Shown piece after piece: positions 1 through 9,132 of a DNA stretch of 64,000 nt (position 1 is the first letter of the stretch; every line of letters begins with the position of its first letter). Location: contig JANWXM010000011.1 in assembly GCA_025055285.1 (NCBI GenBank), forward strand, positions 1 through 64,000, read 5' to 3'. The notes under the pieces are model-generated. The model was not told where the DNA came from, did no database searches, and saw only the letters and a list, made by a program, of their open reading frames with translations. The translations under genes were made by a program, and so were the position numbers. This stretch comes from Saprospiraceae bacterium. GTDB lineage: Bacteria; Bacteroidota; Bacteroidia; Chitinophagales; Saprospiraceae.

Positions 1-60
1 CTCACCAAAAATCATCCCGAAATCCGAAAGCTGTATAACCTCGGAAAAATCGCAGCCTAA
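1..60 (+). CDS. C-terminal end of an unidentified protein (partial)
   Basis: An open frame enters from the left edge and stops at TAA in positions 58-60. It reads LTKNHPEIRKLYNLGKIAA. Only 19 residues are visible, so neither family nor function can be assigned. The frame is inferred from the lack of stops up to the TAA and the protein-like composition. It is followed by a long spacer without genes, so it is probably the last gene of its transcript. Confidence 0.45.
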   Translation, partial: LTKNHPEIRKLYNLGKIAA

Positions 61-1220
61 TTCTTTACGAACCATTGTGCACTTAATGCCTTACTTCAAA
101 AGCCTTTGCCTTTCCAATTTAGTTGAGAGTTTTTTCGCTTTGACGACTATTTAAAGAAAAAAAAGTTGAGGAGAACGTTTCCTTTTCGAGATAGATTCGT
201 GAATCAGTGTTGTGTCTTCGAATTAACTCCTTAGGAAGAGAAGTTTTTTCACGGGTGTGGAGATTTTGATGTGCGACACGCCTCTTGATGACGTTTGAGA
301 CGATAGCGAGTTAGGTAGGAGTGAGGTTTACGCAAAGTTCGTAGAAATGCTCGAGACCAACCATCCCGCGAGGAGAAGGATATTGACGAGCTCTAGTTGG
401 AAAATGAGGAGATTTCTTTGGCAATGGTCTACAGCAAATAGGAGAAAAGCTTGAGGGCTTTCGAGGCGTATTTAAATGCCTGAAAATCAGTGCTTAGCTC
501 CCTAGCGAACGGGATAAATGCCTGTGTCTTTGAGTTTGCGGGTCCACTAAGATTTTTAGGCGAAGAAGGGGCAGCGCTCCCTATTGACTTGCGATAGTTG
601 GCGGTGGCGGGCTTGTGCGTGTTTGGGCATTCACAAGAAAGAATTATCCCGAAGTGGAGGTTGCATTTTAAACTATCGCTCTTTTCACTTTATGGCGTTT
701 TGGAGAGCATCCTTTTTTGATTGAAGAGAGGATTGACAACGCTGATTGTGAGTATTAAAATTGAGAGAATGGGCTAGAGTTCCTTGAAACGTCAAAAAGG
801 GAGAGAGAAGTCAAGGATTAAACCCGACTTTAGCCGTGGAACTTGCCTTTGTGCGCTGAGCCATGAACTGTTTTAGCAGTTTCTACCCATAGGAAACGAA
901 GCGGTTGGAGCGGGGATAGCAAGAGTTCGGGTTGCCACATTTCCGCCTAAAGTCGCGGTTAAAGACGTCCCAAGATTTAGTCGCATTCCTCTGTCTGCTC
1001 GCATGCTGGATTTCGCCTTAGAGCGACGGAAAAACAGGTTTTTTGGTTACTGCTCACTGGAACAAGGGCACGCACTCTATTTCTTCATATGAAGTTTTTG
1101 GCTAAAGAGTGACTCCTCCGGTAGCAGCAACACTCCTTACGGTGATCATCACGCTGAAGGGTCAACTTCTGTACAAATTAGAGTTGTTTCCATTTAATAA
1201 TTGTATTAAAAACAAAAGCT
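61..1220. other. 1.16-kb spacer without recognisable genes
   Basis: No frame stays open for a convincing length on either strand, and I recognise no tRNA, rRNA, RNase P RNA, SRP RNA or 6S RNA signature. The stretch is unusually long for a bacterial spacer. The last 40 bases before the 1221 start codon are AT-rich and probably hold the promoter and leader of the large cargo gene, but no clean TAnnTTTG box is visible there. It could be a decayed gene or hold an unrecognised small RNA; nothing in it supports either. Confidence 0.6.
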
Positions 1221-4200
1221 ATGCTATACCGCAATATCCTTTACATAGTGCTACTGTGCTTGCTGGGCTATGCTGTTGAGGCACAACACTTTCAACGGTA
1301 TTATGGCACTAAGTTTGACAATGCCTTTACGAAAGTCATTTCCCATGGTGCACATTACTACGTTATCGGACGCGACCAACCTGTTGCTGGAGCGCCGCCT
1401 CATGCTATCGTTGCGCGGATAGATAGCACTGGTAAGTTGCTGTGGACGCTTCGGTTAGACATAGCCTCGCAGTGGAACGATGCTGTGCTTACGCCAAGTG
1501 GCAATCTACTTGTGGTAGGTCATAGCCTTCCTTTTGATGTAAATAGCGAGGGCATCATGGGGCTTGTCACGCCTACAGGTGTTTTTTCCTGGGTAAACCT
1601 ATATTCGGTGCCTGGGCGCGACGGGTTTATTCGCGTCGTGCGCAATCCAGTTCCTAACAATCCCAACTTTCCTTACTACGTGCTAGGCACTCAATGGGAA
1701 GGTGGCATAACTTCAGCCACATGGGATGATGTCGCGTTGCTGACCGTCAGCGAAAATGGCTCTATTGGGTGGAAAAAAGTTTATGTGAGCTCCGCCGATG
1801 ACGAATTCGCGCGCGACTTAGGGGTATTTTCTAACGGCGACCTCCTCCTAGCCGGCAATATAGGAACTACGGGTGTTCTCTTTCGTGTCAGGAACGAGGG
1901 TGATCTCTTAAGCAGGATTGGCCTAGAGAATGTTAGTTTTACTTTTAGGGGCGTTACTCCCGTTAGTGGAGGAGTTCTGGCGGTAGGCCACATTTTTCCC
2001 GCTTTTCAAGCTTTTATGATGAAATTTAACCCCAACTTAATCCCTCTTTGGCACTTGCGTTTGCCCTCGTCCTTAACGGCTGTGCACAACGTATGGCAAG
2101 CCGACAGCAACATCTACGTCAGTGGCAAGGCTGCGCTCCATGGCATAATGCGCGGCACCGTACTGCGCTTTTTAGACACTCCTGGCCCCCCTGTGCTACG
2201 CTGGATGAAATTCTTGTATTACAACGAAACAGCCCATTCAGAGGGTACGGCCTGGCCCATATCGAATAACCGAATGGCTTATACGGATGGACGTGCCAAA
2301 CCCGACGGATTTGGCGGAGAAAGTGCTTTCCTTTCGATAAGCAACTTGGAATTGAGCACCTGTATAACACAGACAGTACCGGTTACGATAGCTGCTGTCG
2401 ATTTTTCCTTTTTCTTTCCAACGGCGTTAAATCTGCGAACGGTGGCTACTCCAGCAGGCACCAATTTGCTATACAAGAACATACTCTGGGAGCAAGCCGA
2501 GGCATGCCCGAAAATGACAATTTTTGGAACTGTCTACCGCGAATGTGGTAACGAGCCCTATACTAATCAGGTTGTGCTGCCAGGCTGGACGGTGCAGCTC
2601 TTAGACACCGCTGGTCTTCTCGTTGCTTCCCAGCAAACTGACACTGCCGGTAATTATCGCTTTGTGGATCTGCCACTCCAGCCTTACGTGGTCAAAGTTC
2701 TCCTTCAGGCTGGTTGGACTGCTAACGCTCCTGCGAGTGGGAGCTATCCATTAGATGGTACCCATACGAGCGAACGGCGAAATTTTGGGGTGTGCCCTAC
2801 GTGCTCGTGTAGCGATGTTCATTTCGAAGTAGCCCCCGTTCCCAATGATTTCAATGTTTGCGACTATGCTCTAGTCGCCATCGGCGATAGGCCATATTGC
2901 TTCAATCAGATTGACCTTCAACTAAGTGCAAGTGCGCTTGAGATTGTTGAGCTAGACAATTCATGGGAGGCAATACGAATAGACTCCCATCGTATCCAAT
3001 TAAGATTACGGGGAGAAAAATTCGATTTTTCCTATTTCCGCCTGCGCGTGAGGAAGATGTCCGCAGACACAATGACAGTCCTCGCTACCTATAGGAGTGG
3101 TTCAGGAAATGCATCCTGCAAAGTGGCTTTCCCTATAAAGTGTCCTCCTATTCCCATTCAACCGTGCTGCCCGCCGGGCAGCCAGCTCGGGCCGCAGCTG
3201 GTGCAAAACGGCAATTTTGCACTGGGCAACGTCGGGTTCACCAACAGTTACACTTTTGTGTCGCCATTCACCCCGATGCTCCCCGGCAATTATTCGGTAC
3301 TGGATGCCACCCAGATTCCTGCGGCCAACGCCGCCTGGGCCTGCTTAGACCACACGACGGCTTTGCCTACGGGTAAAATGCTTGTGGTAGATGGCCAGGG
3401 CCCTGTGGCATGGCAGCAGACGGTGACCGTAACGGCAGGGACGACTTATGCCTTTTCGGCCTGGTTCAACAACCTCGTGCGCCCGCCTAAAAACTATTCC
3501 GATCCGCAGGTGGCGCTTTTTGTGAACAACATCCAAATTGCTGGGCCGCTCTCCCTGCCCGAAACGCCAGACCGGTGGGAATGGCTGTGCGGCTTATTCA
3601 CCGCCTCGATCAGCGGACCGGCAGTTATTTCCATCCGCATGCTCTCTACAGCGCAAGTTGGTAACGATGTGGCTATTGACGACATAAGCTTTCGGGCTTG
3701 CCTCCCTCCACCGCCTACTTGCGTGTGTGCGCCTAACGCCTTTATAAATATGGTTTACCAGGCTCCCAACGACCCGAAAATGCCTATTGCCTGCGGGCAA
3801 TCGGCCATTATTTGGGATTGCCAACTTCCAGCGTTCAACTTGAGTGGCACTTTCGTTTGCCAAGGCAACGCATGCCCGTCTAAACCTAACATGTTTTGGA
3901 CCCTGACGCACCCCAACTTACCTCCCTTCAGCGGCACGATGAGTGGCCCGAACTTTAGCGTTTCGATACCCAACACCTCGTTTTTACTGCCGGGGCTTTA
4001 CACGCTCACTTTGGCCGGTATATGTGGACAAGACACCTGCCGCTGTGTGATTTTGATTGAAACACGAGGATGTGTATGCGGTTGCTATGCAAAAGTAGGA
4101 GTGCTCTTCGACACTGCAGGAACAAATACGGTTATTCCTTGTAACTCAACCCAGCTGCCTGTATTCCCTTGTCCCTCTGCTCCCGTAACCATCGTTGGCG

Positions 4201-6545
4201 GTTTTGGCTGTGTGAATCCCAGCGATGCTCTCTGCCCAGTTAATTATCTCATCAATTGGACGCTATATGGTCCGACGGGCATTATCCAAAATGGTTCTAT
4301 ATCTACGGGCATACCTTGGGCATTGACATTTACCCCCGCTGATCTGGCCGGTTCAGGCCTTTTTACCCTCTATATGAGCACCCTATGCCCTGGCCAAGTA
4401 GACTCTTGTCGGTGTGTTGTGCGTTGGTTTCAGGAATGCATTCCTCCTTGTAGATGTGGTCCTAATCCCTGGAATTTGACGCTGCTTGACAGCAGTGGTC
4501 AAGGTCAGACTGTCAATTGTGGCAGTGTATTGAATGTTACACCCGGTTCGGTATTTCTCCCAACCTTTATTTGCCAAGGCCCCTCCAACTGCGGCAAAGT
4601 AGATTGGGTCTTAACTGGACCAAATGGTTATTTCCAATCTATGATGGGTGTCGTGCCAAATGCTAGTGGGAGTTTCGTCATTCCACCCTTATCGCCTATA
4701 AACTTCTCTGTGTCAGGTACGTATTCGCTACAGCTAGTGGGAATTTGCGGCCAAGACACCTGTCGGTGTGTGGTTCATTTCTGTTTGCCGCCGTCAATGC
4801 CTTACCTTAATGACACCTCAATCTGTCGGACACTTTCCTCGGCCTACATTCCCTTGCAGAACTGTCCCACAAACTGCAACATTGCCCAGGTGCAGTGGTT
4901 TATCAAACCCTGTTCTTCAAATAATTGGCCGCCGATTCCTTACCAAATCAGCAGCGCTGGCAATCCACAAAATTGCGATGATTTGCTTTTTTTGCCCTAC
5001 CAATATCCCAACGAAGCTTGTGTGCAGGTTTATGCAGTGATTAAATTGGACCCCGGCTGTTGCCTGCCCGACGTAACAACCAACGTGGCAACCATACACC
5101 TTTGCAATCCAATAAGTTGTACGATTAACAACCCTAACCTTGGCTTCTGCCAGACAGGTCAGCCGTTGTCTCTGACAGGCGTATTGAACGGAGCAAACTG
5201 CAACCACACCGTGGAATGGTACGACGAGAACAGCCAACTGGTCGGTACCGGGCTTACCTATCAACCTCCCGTGCTCACTTTCCCTACTGGTTCCACGGCA
5301 TGTTACAAAGACTTTACCTACACCATGAAAGTGATAGGAGTTTGTGGGGCATCTTCGTGCTCGACTACTATTCGGGTATTCAACATCAATTCAGACAATG
5401 GCGACCTACAGATGGTGCCGGCCGAGACGCAACCCTTCTGCCCAGGCGAAGATGCCCGTCTGGTTTACCTAGACAAGTGCAGCGGCCCTCCCCCCAAATG
5501 GCAATGGTATTCCAGTACCGTCTCCGCTACCTCGGGTTTCACCAACATACCCGGCACGGGCACGATGAATCCAATCTATTACACCAATCAACTCTACCAA
5601 ACCACTTGGTTCATGGTAGAATCGCAAAACGGCACTTGCCCACCTCAACAGGATATATTGAAAATTGACGTCAAAGATCCTATAAAAATTACCAGCTTTA
5701 CGGCTATTCCTGACCCTTGCATCACCAAAGTAACCCTAACCGTTGGTTTTACACCATCGCCTATCGCAGGCCCAGGATGCCAATACGTCGTTGAATGGTT
5801 CCATAACGGAAACCTGATTCACACCAGTGTGGCGTCTTCTTCTCCCGTATCATACACCTACGTAGGGCCCTCCGTATGGGGTATTTACTATGCTGTGGTT
5901 CGCGACAATTGTTGTCCGGCGGCTGTGCAAACCTGGTCGCATAGTATCAGCGAGCCTTGTATGCCTGTGATATTAGGGCCTTGCTACAAGTGCGATGTAG
6001 TCACCCCAGCTACATTATACGGAGAAATGATCCTACCTCCCCAGGACAACTGTCCGCCCAACGTAGGATGCACCTATCAGTGGTATGTAAAAGACGTACA
6101 GGCACATCCCGACGTGTGGGTTCCTTTGCCAGGACAAACCAACCCCACACTAACTATTCTGCAAGGCGGCCACTATAAGTTGGAAACCACCTGCAATTAT
6201 GGCTACGGTTCTTGCCTACAATGCGACAGCATCACAATTGCCCAGTGTAAAGGGTGCATTTATGTAGGGGAAGAGGAAATTCCTTTGCCTACCGAATTAG
6301 CTGTAGCAATACAGCCTAATCCAACCACTGGCGAAGTGAATGTACAAATCAGCCCAATGCCGTTGCGCAGAGGTAGGATTGAAGTGTTAGACATCAACGG
6401 CCGCAGACTTGTTTCTAAACAAATTCCAGAAGGACACTCGTCGGTAATGGTTTCCTTGGCAGCGCTTCCTTCCGGATTGTACCTCGTCCGAGTGTACGAA
6501 GGAGAGGTATTGCTTTGGATGGGCAAAGTTATACGAAGCCAATAA
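1221..6545 (+). CDS. Giant cysteine-rich T9SS-secreted surface protein (1774 aa)
   Basis: Predicted exported multidomain protein. A signal peptide (residues 1-21, ending VEAQ) is followed by a beta-propeller-like region to about residue 430, made of repeats that compare actions and values. Next come an SdrD-B/CNA-B-like module (about 440-530, with 'DTAGNYRFVDLP') and a jelly-roll carbohydrate-binding-like module (about 655-825, starting near 'LVQNGNF'). Three cysteine-rich modules of about 115-125 aa follow (834-1190; recurring 'GICGQDTCRCVV'), then several Ig/PKD-like modules. The last 80 residues form a T9SS type A sorting domain ('IQPNPTTGEVNV' ... 'LPSGLYLVRVYEGE'). It is therefore probably carried over the outer membrane by T9SS and anchored or released. 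The substrate is unknown; adhesion or a structural role is inference. The ATG fits the signal peptide well. The next exported protein starts 68 bp downstream, so the two may be co-transcribed. Confidence 0.85.
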   Translation: MLYRNILYIVLLCLLGYAVEAQHFQRYYGTKFDNAFTKVISHGAHYYVIGRDQPVAGAPPHAIVARIDSTGKLLWTLRLDIASQWNDAVLTPSGNLLVVGHSLPFDVNSEGIMGLVTPTGVFSWVNLYSVPGRDGFIRVVRNPVPNNPNFPYYVLGTQWEGGITSATWDDVALLTVSENGSIGWKKVYVSSADDEFARDLGVFSNGDLLLAGNIGTTGVLFRVRNEGDLLSRIGLENVSFTFRGVTPVSGGVLAVGHIFPAFQAFMMKFNPNLIPLWHLRLPSSLTAVHNVWQADSNIYVSGKAALHGIMRGTVLRFLDTPGPPVLRWMKFLYYNETAHSEGTAWPISNNRMAYTDGRAKPDGFGGESAFLSISNLELSTCITQTVPVTIAAVDFSFFFPTALNLRTVATPAGTNLLYKNILWEQAEACPKMTIFGTVYRECGNEPYTNQVVLPGWTVQLLDTAGLLVASQQTDTAGNYRFVDLPLQPYVVKVLLQAGWTANAPASGSYPLDGTHTSERRNFGVCPTCSCSDVHFEVAPVPNDFNVCDYALVAIGDRPYCFNQIDLQLSASALEIVELDNSWEAIRIDSHRIQLRLRGEKFDFSYFRLRVRKMSADTMTVLATYRSGSGNASCKVAFPIKCPPIPIQPCCPPGSQLGPQLVQNGNFALGNVGFTNSYTFVSPFTPMLPGNYSVLDATQIPAANAAWACLDHTTALPTGKMLVVDGQGPVAWQQTVTVTAGTTYAFSAWFNNLVRPPKNYSDPQVALFVNNIQIAGPLSLPETPDRWEWLCGLFTASISGPAVISIRMLSTAQVGNDVAIDDISFRACLPPPPTCVCAPNAFINMVYQAPNDPKMPIACGQSAIIWDCQLPAFNLSGTFVCQGNACPSKPNMFWTLTHPNLPPFSGTMSGPNFSVSIPNTSFLLPGLYTLTLAGICGQDTCRCVILIETRGCVCGCYAKVGVLFDTAGTNTVIPCNSTQLPVFPCPSAPVTIVGGFGCVNPSDALCPVNYLINWTLYGPTGIIQNGSISTGIPWALTFTPADLAGSGLFTLYMSTLCPGQVDSCRCVVRWFQECIPPCRCGPNPWNLTLLDSSGQGQTVNCGSVLNVTPGSVFLPTFICQGPSNCGKVDWVLTGPNGYFQSMMGVVPNASGSFVIPPLSPINFSVSGTYSLQLVGICGQDTCRCVVHFCLPPSMPYLNDTSICRTLSSAYIPLQNCPTNCNIAQVQWFIKPCSSNNWPPIPYQISSAGNPQNCDDLLFLPYQYPNEACVQVYAVIKLDPGCCLPDVTTNVATIHLCNPISCTINNPNLGFCQTGQPLSLTGVLNGANCNHTVEWYDENSQLVGTGLTYQPPVLTFPTGSTACYKDFTYTMKVIGVCGASSCSTTIRVFNINSDNGDLQMVPAETQPFCPGEDARLVYLDKCSGPPPKWQWYSSTVSATSGFTNIPGTGTMNPIYYTNQLYQTTWFMVESQNGTCPPQQDILKIDVKDPIKITSFTAIPDPCITKVTLTVGFTPSPIAGPGCQYVVEWFHNGNLIHTSVASSSPVSYTYVGPSVWGIYYAVVRDNCCPAAVQTWSHSISEPCMPVILGPCYKCDVVTPATLYGEMILPPQDNCPPNVGCTYQWYVKDVQAHPDVWVPLPGQTNPTLTILQGGHYKLETTCNYGYGSCLQCDSITIAQCKGCIYVGEEEIPLPTELAVAIQPNPTTGEVNVQISPMPLRRGRIEVLDINGRRLVSKQIPEGHSSVMVSLAALPSGLYLVRVYEGEVLLWMGKVIRSQ

Positions 6546-6613
6546 AAAAACATCCAGACAAAAGCCTCCTAATTCTCTAGTTTTCATTCCTTTAACTAAA
6601 AAATAAAATCGCC

Positions 6614-8965
6614 ATGCGTACAAATATAATTGTTGGCATCTGCTGGGTTTTGCTTGTCTTGTCCCTCAGCATACCTCAATCGTACGGGCAGAACGTTGCG
6701 CTCCATTTTGATGGGGATAATGATTATATTGAACTATTTCCTATCAATAACTTGAACCCGAAGGGCGACTTTACCGTAGAAATGTGGTGGATTTCGCAGG
6801 CAACAGGACCGTTAGGGAACAACTGTAGCGGTCTTTTCAGAAGACTATTTTCCTTATCCGGGCAAGGTTCCAGATTTGAAGTCGGAGAATGCGAGGGCAC
6901 GCTTTCGGTTTTTCTGAGTGGAGTCGGAATTGTGCAATCCACCATTAACGTGCGCGACAACAAATGGCACTGCATTTCAGCCGTGCGTTCCGGTGGGCTT
7001 ATAACGGTGTATTACGACGGGAGCCCTGTACCAGGCTTAATAGGCCTGAGCGGCGGCCTGCTAATAGCCGATATTTTTCGACTAGGCCATTGGCCAGGTG
7101 GGTACTCACCGGGCCAAGACTGGTTAGGTCAAATAGACGAAGTGAAGATATGGAACTCGGCTCAAACCAACGTGGCTTGCGATAGTTGTGTTTCCCGTTG
7201 CGATTTGCCCAATTTGATTGCTTATTGGCGCTTCGACGAAGGCATACCTAACGGGAACAACACCGGCCTAAATCAGGTCAGCGACTGCACGAGTAATGGA
7301 AATAACGGCGTATTTCACAAAAACCCAAACGTCACCCCATCAACCTTTGCCCTCATCGGCAGCACAAGCAACTTCGTGTCCTCAAACGCACCCTTACTGT
7401 ATCCACACTATGCCCATTTTAACGTACTTATTTCAGACCCCCTGCAAACGGCAGCACTAACAAGCATTTGCAGCGGAGAACCTGTGCATTTTTCTATTTA
7501 CGATAATTTAGGGAATCTTGCTCAAGCAGCTTCTGGGACGACAGTGACGTGGGAATACAGCGACAACTGCACCACCTTCTCACCCATTGCTCCTGGCCCG
7601 GGTGCGCTATTTAACGGGTTTTCTTTCGTGTCGCCACCCAACCACTCGGCCACAACTCTCACACCGACGCAGTGTAGCCCAAATGCCTACATAAACCGGT
7701 GTTATCGCGCTATCATTACCATAACTAATGGACAAACGACTTGCACCTACGTAACCGATCCAATCTCGTTGACAATTTGTTGCCCAATTCAAAATGCTCA
7801 ATTGAACGTCTTCCCATCTGGTCCGCTTTGTGAAGGCAATTCGCCCCTTTTTAATGTTTCCCTTTCCAACGTGCCCTCGCCTGCCCCTTCGAACTACGTA
7901 CAAATCAGCTGGTGTGTGAGCTTAGGCGGAGGCCCTTGGATACCACTGCCTGCATTCAACAACCAGACTCAAATTTCCTACCCAGCCAGCCCGCTTACAT
8001 CGCCCAACATCTGCTTTAAAGCCACCATCAGCAACTGCGCTTGCCCGGCCGTAACAGTCCAGCAATGCGTTGTGGTTGATCCTAAACCCGTGTGCGGCAC
8101 CATCACGGCTGCTCCCAATCCCCCTACCCTTATGCCACACCCAAACAACAACCCTAACCACTATCTGATTTGTCCTGGCAACCATGCGGCGCTCACTTTT
8201 GCCACGCCTTTCACCAACTGCATCCCTACATGGCAGTTCAATTTTCCCAATACCCAGCCAGGCGTCTGGCACGACATGGGCAGCAGTAACTCCACTCAAA
8301 ACACAGGAACACTGCCGTGGTCAGGCCCACCTGTTAGCCCATTTGCTTGGCCTCCTAACGAGACCTGTATTTCATACCGCATTAAATGTAACCCTCCGAC
8401 CAATCCCTCCGGATGCTCGCCCTGCTACAGCAACGACGTCAGAATATGCTTAAAACCGCAGCCTGCACCGCCTGTGGTTGTAGCCAATTCCAATCCCATA
8501 TGCAAAGGAGGACAAGCTGTGCTGAGTGTACAAAACCCCGACCCTTCTTGCACGTATCAGTGGTACAGCAACGGCCTAGCCGTCGGCGTAGGCACTTCAT
8601 ACGTCGCCAACCAAGAGGCCTGTTATTGGGTAACCTGCTTTGATGGCTGCTATACCACTGCGTCCAATAAAGTCTGCTTGACCGTCTGCGAACCCGTCGC
8701 CGTCATCTGCTGTCCAACACCTACCTGCCCTTGTCAAGGCAATCCTATTACTCTTAGTGGGAAAGAGGGCCTCTGCTCATTCGGCAATTGTGGCCCTCTG
8801 ACGTATTTCTGGTCGTGGACGGACGTGAACGGCACGCACACAGCTACAACTCCTTCTATCACGAGTATTCCACTCCTTTCAGGTACTACATATACCCTTA
8901 CCGTAACCGATGCAAACGGTTGCACCGACACGGTTCAAACTACCCTTGTGCCTTGCGCAAGGTGA
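6614..8965 (+). CDS. Secreted LamG/Ig-like domain protein lacking a sorting domain (783 aa)
   Basis: A signal peptide (about residues 1-26, ending SYGQ) is followed by a concanavalin A/LamG-like fold (about 27-215; 'ALHFDGDNDYIEL', 'FTVEMWW', 'WLGQIDEVKIWN'). This fold is typical of glycan- or ligand-binding modules in Bacteroidota surface proteins. The rest is several cysteine-containing Ig/PKD-like modules of about 80-100 aa. The protein stops inside a SprB/PKD-like module ('YTLTVTDANGCTDTVQTT') with no visible T9SS type A or B C-terminal domain, unlike the three largest cargo proteins here. Either it is exported by Sec only, its tail was lost by frameshift or deletion, or it uses an unrecognised signal. 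It follows the 1774-aa protein by 68 bp and shares its cysteine-rich style, so the two probably work together. Confidence 0.75.
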   Translation: MRTNIIVGICWVLLVLSLSIPQSYGQNVALHFDGDNDYIELFPINNLNPKGDFTVEMWWISQATGPLGNNCSGLFRRLFSLSGQGSRFEVGECEGTLSVFLSGVGIVQSTINVRDNKWHCISAVRSGGLITVYYDGSPVPGLIGLSGGLLIADIFRLGHWPGGYSPGQDWLGQIDEVKIWNSAQTNVACDSCVSRCDLPNLIAYWRFDEGIPNGNNTGLNQVSDCTSNGNNGVFHKNPNVTPSTFALIGSTSNFVSSNAPLLYPHYAHFNVLISDPLQTAALTSICSGEPVHFSIYDNLGNLAQAASGTTVTWEYSDNCTTFSPIAPGPGALFNGFSFVSPPNHSATTLTPTQCSPNAYINRCYRAIITITNGQTTCTYVTDPISLTICCPIQNAQLNVFPSGPLCEGNSPLFNVSLSNVPSPAPSNYVQISWCVSLGGGPWIPLPAFNNQTQISYPASPLTSPNICFKATISNCACPAVTVQQCVVVDPKPVCGTITAAPNPPTLMPHPNNNPNHYLICPGNHAALTFATPFTNCIPTWQFNFPNTQPGVWHDMGSSNSTQNTGTLPWSGPPVSPFAWPPNETCISYRIKCNPPTNPSGCSPCYSNDVRICLKPQPAPPVVVANSNPICKGGQAVLSVQNPDPSCTYQWYSNGLAVGVGTSYVANQEACYWVTCFDGCYTTASNKVCLTVCEPVAVICCPTPTCPCQGNPITLSGKEGLCSFGNCGPLTYFWSWTDVNGTHTATTPSITSIPLLSGTTYTLTVTDANGCTDTVQTTLVPCAR

Positions 8966-9071
8966 AGCTCGCAATGAATGCGCAGAGAAAACGACGGCGC
9001 CGAAAGTACAAGCTGCGCGCAGCGCCAGCTGCGGTTTGCATAAGTGTTCTTTGCATCGGCCTAATAAAAGC

Positions 9072-9106
9072 GAAGAAGCCGGACGCTTCGCGCCTCCGAC
9101 TTCTTC
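9072..9106 (-). terminator. Rho-independent terminator of the rhodopsin gene
   Basis: GAAGAAG...CTTCTTC arms extend to a 12-bp stem with one mismatch. Read on the minus strand, the stem is followed by GCTTTTATTAG, a T-rich tract. It lies 27 bp past the rhodopsin stop codon. It may also slow transcripts coming from the 8965 gene on the plus strand. Confidence 0.65.
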
Positions 9107-9132
9107 GTCGATTATGTTGGCAAAGTAAAAAT

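Noticed and set aside
61..1220. RNase P RNA or another large structured RNA in the first spacer
   Set aside because: The conserved blocks of RNase P RNA (such as the GAGGAAAGTCC element) are not present, and no acceptor-like pairing of ends was found.
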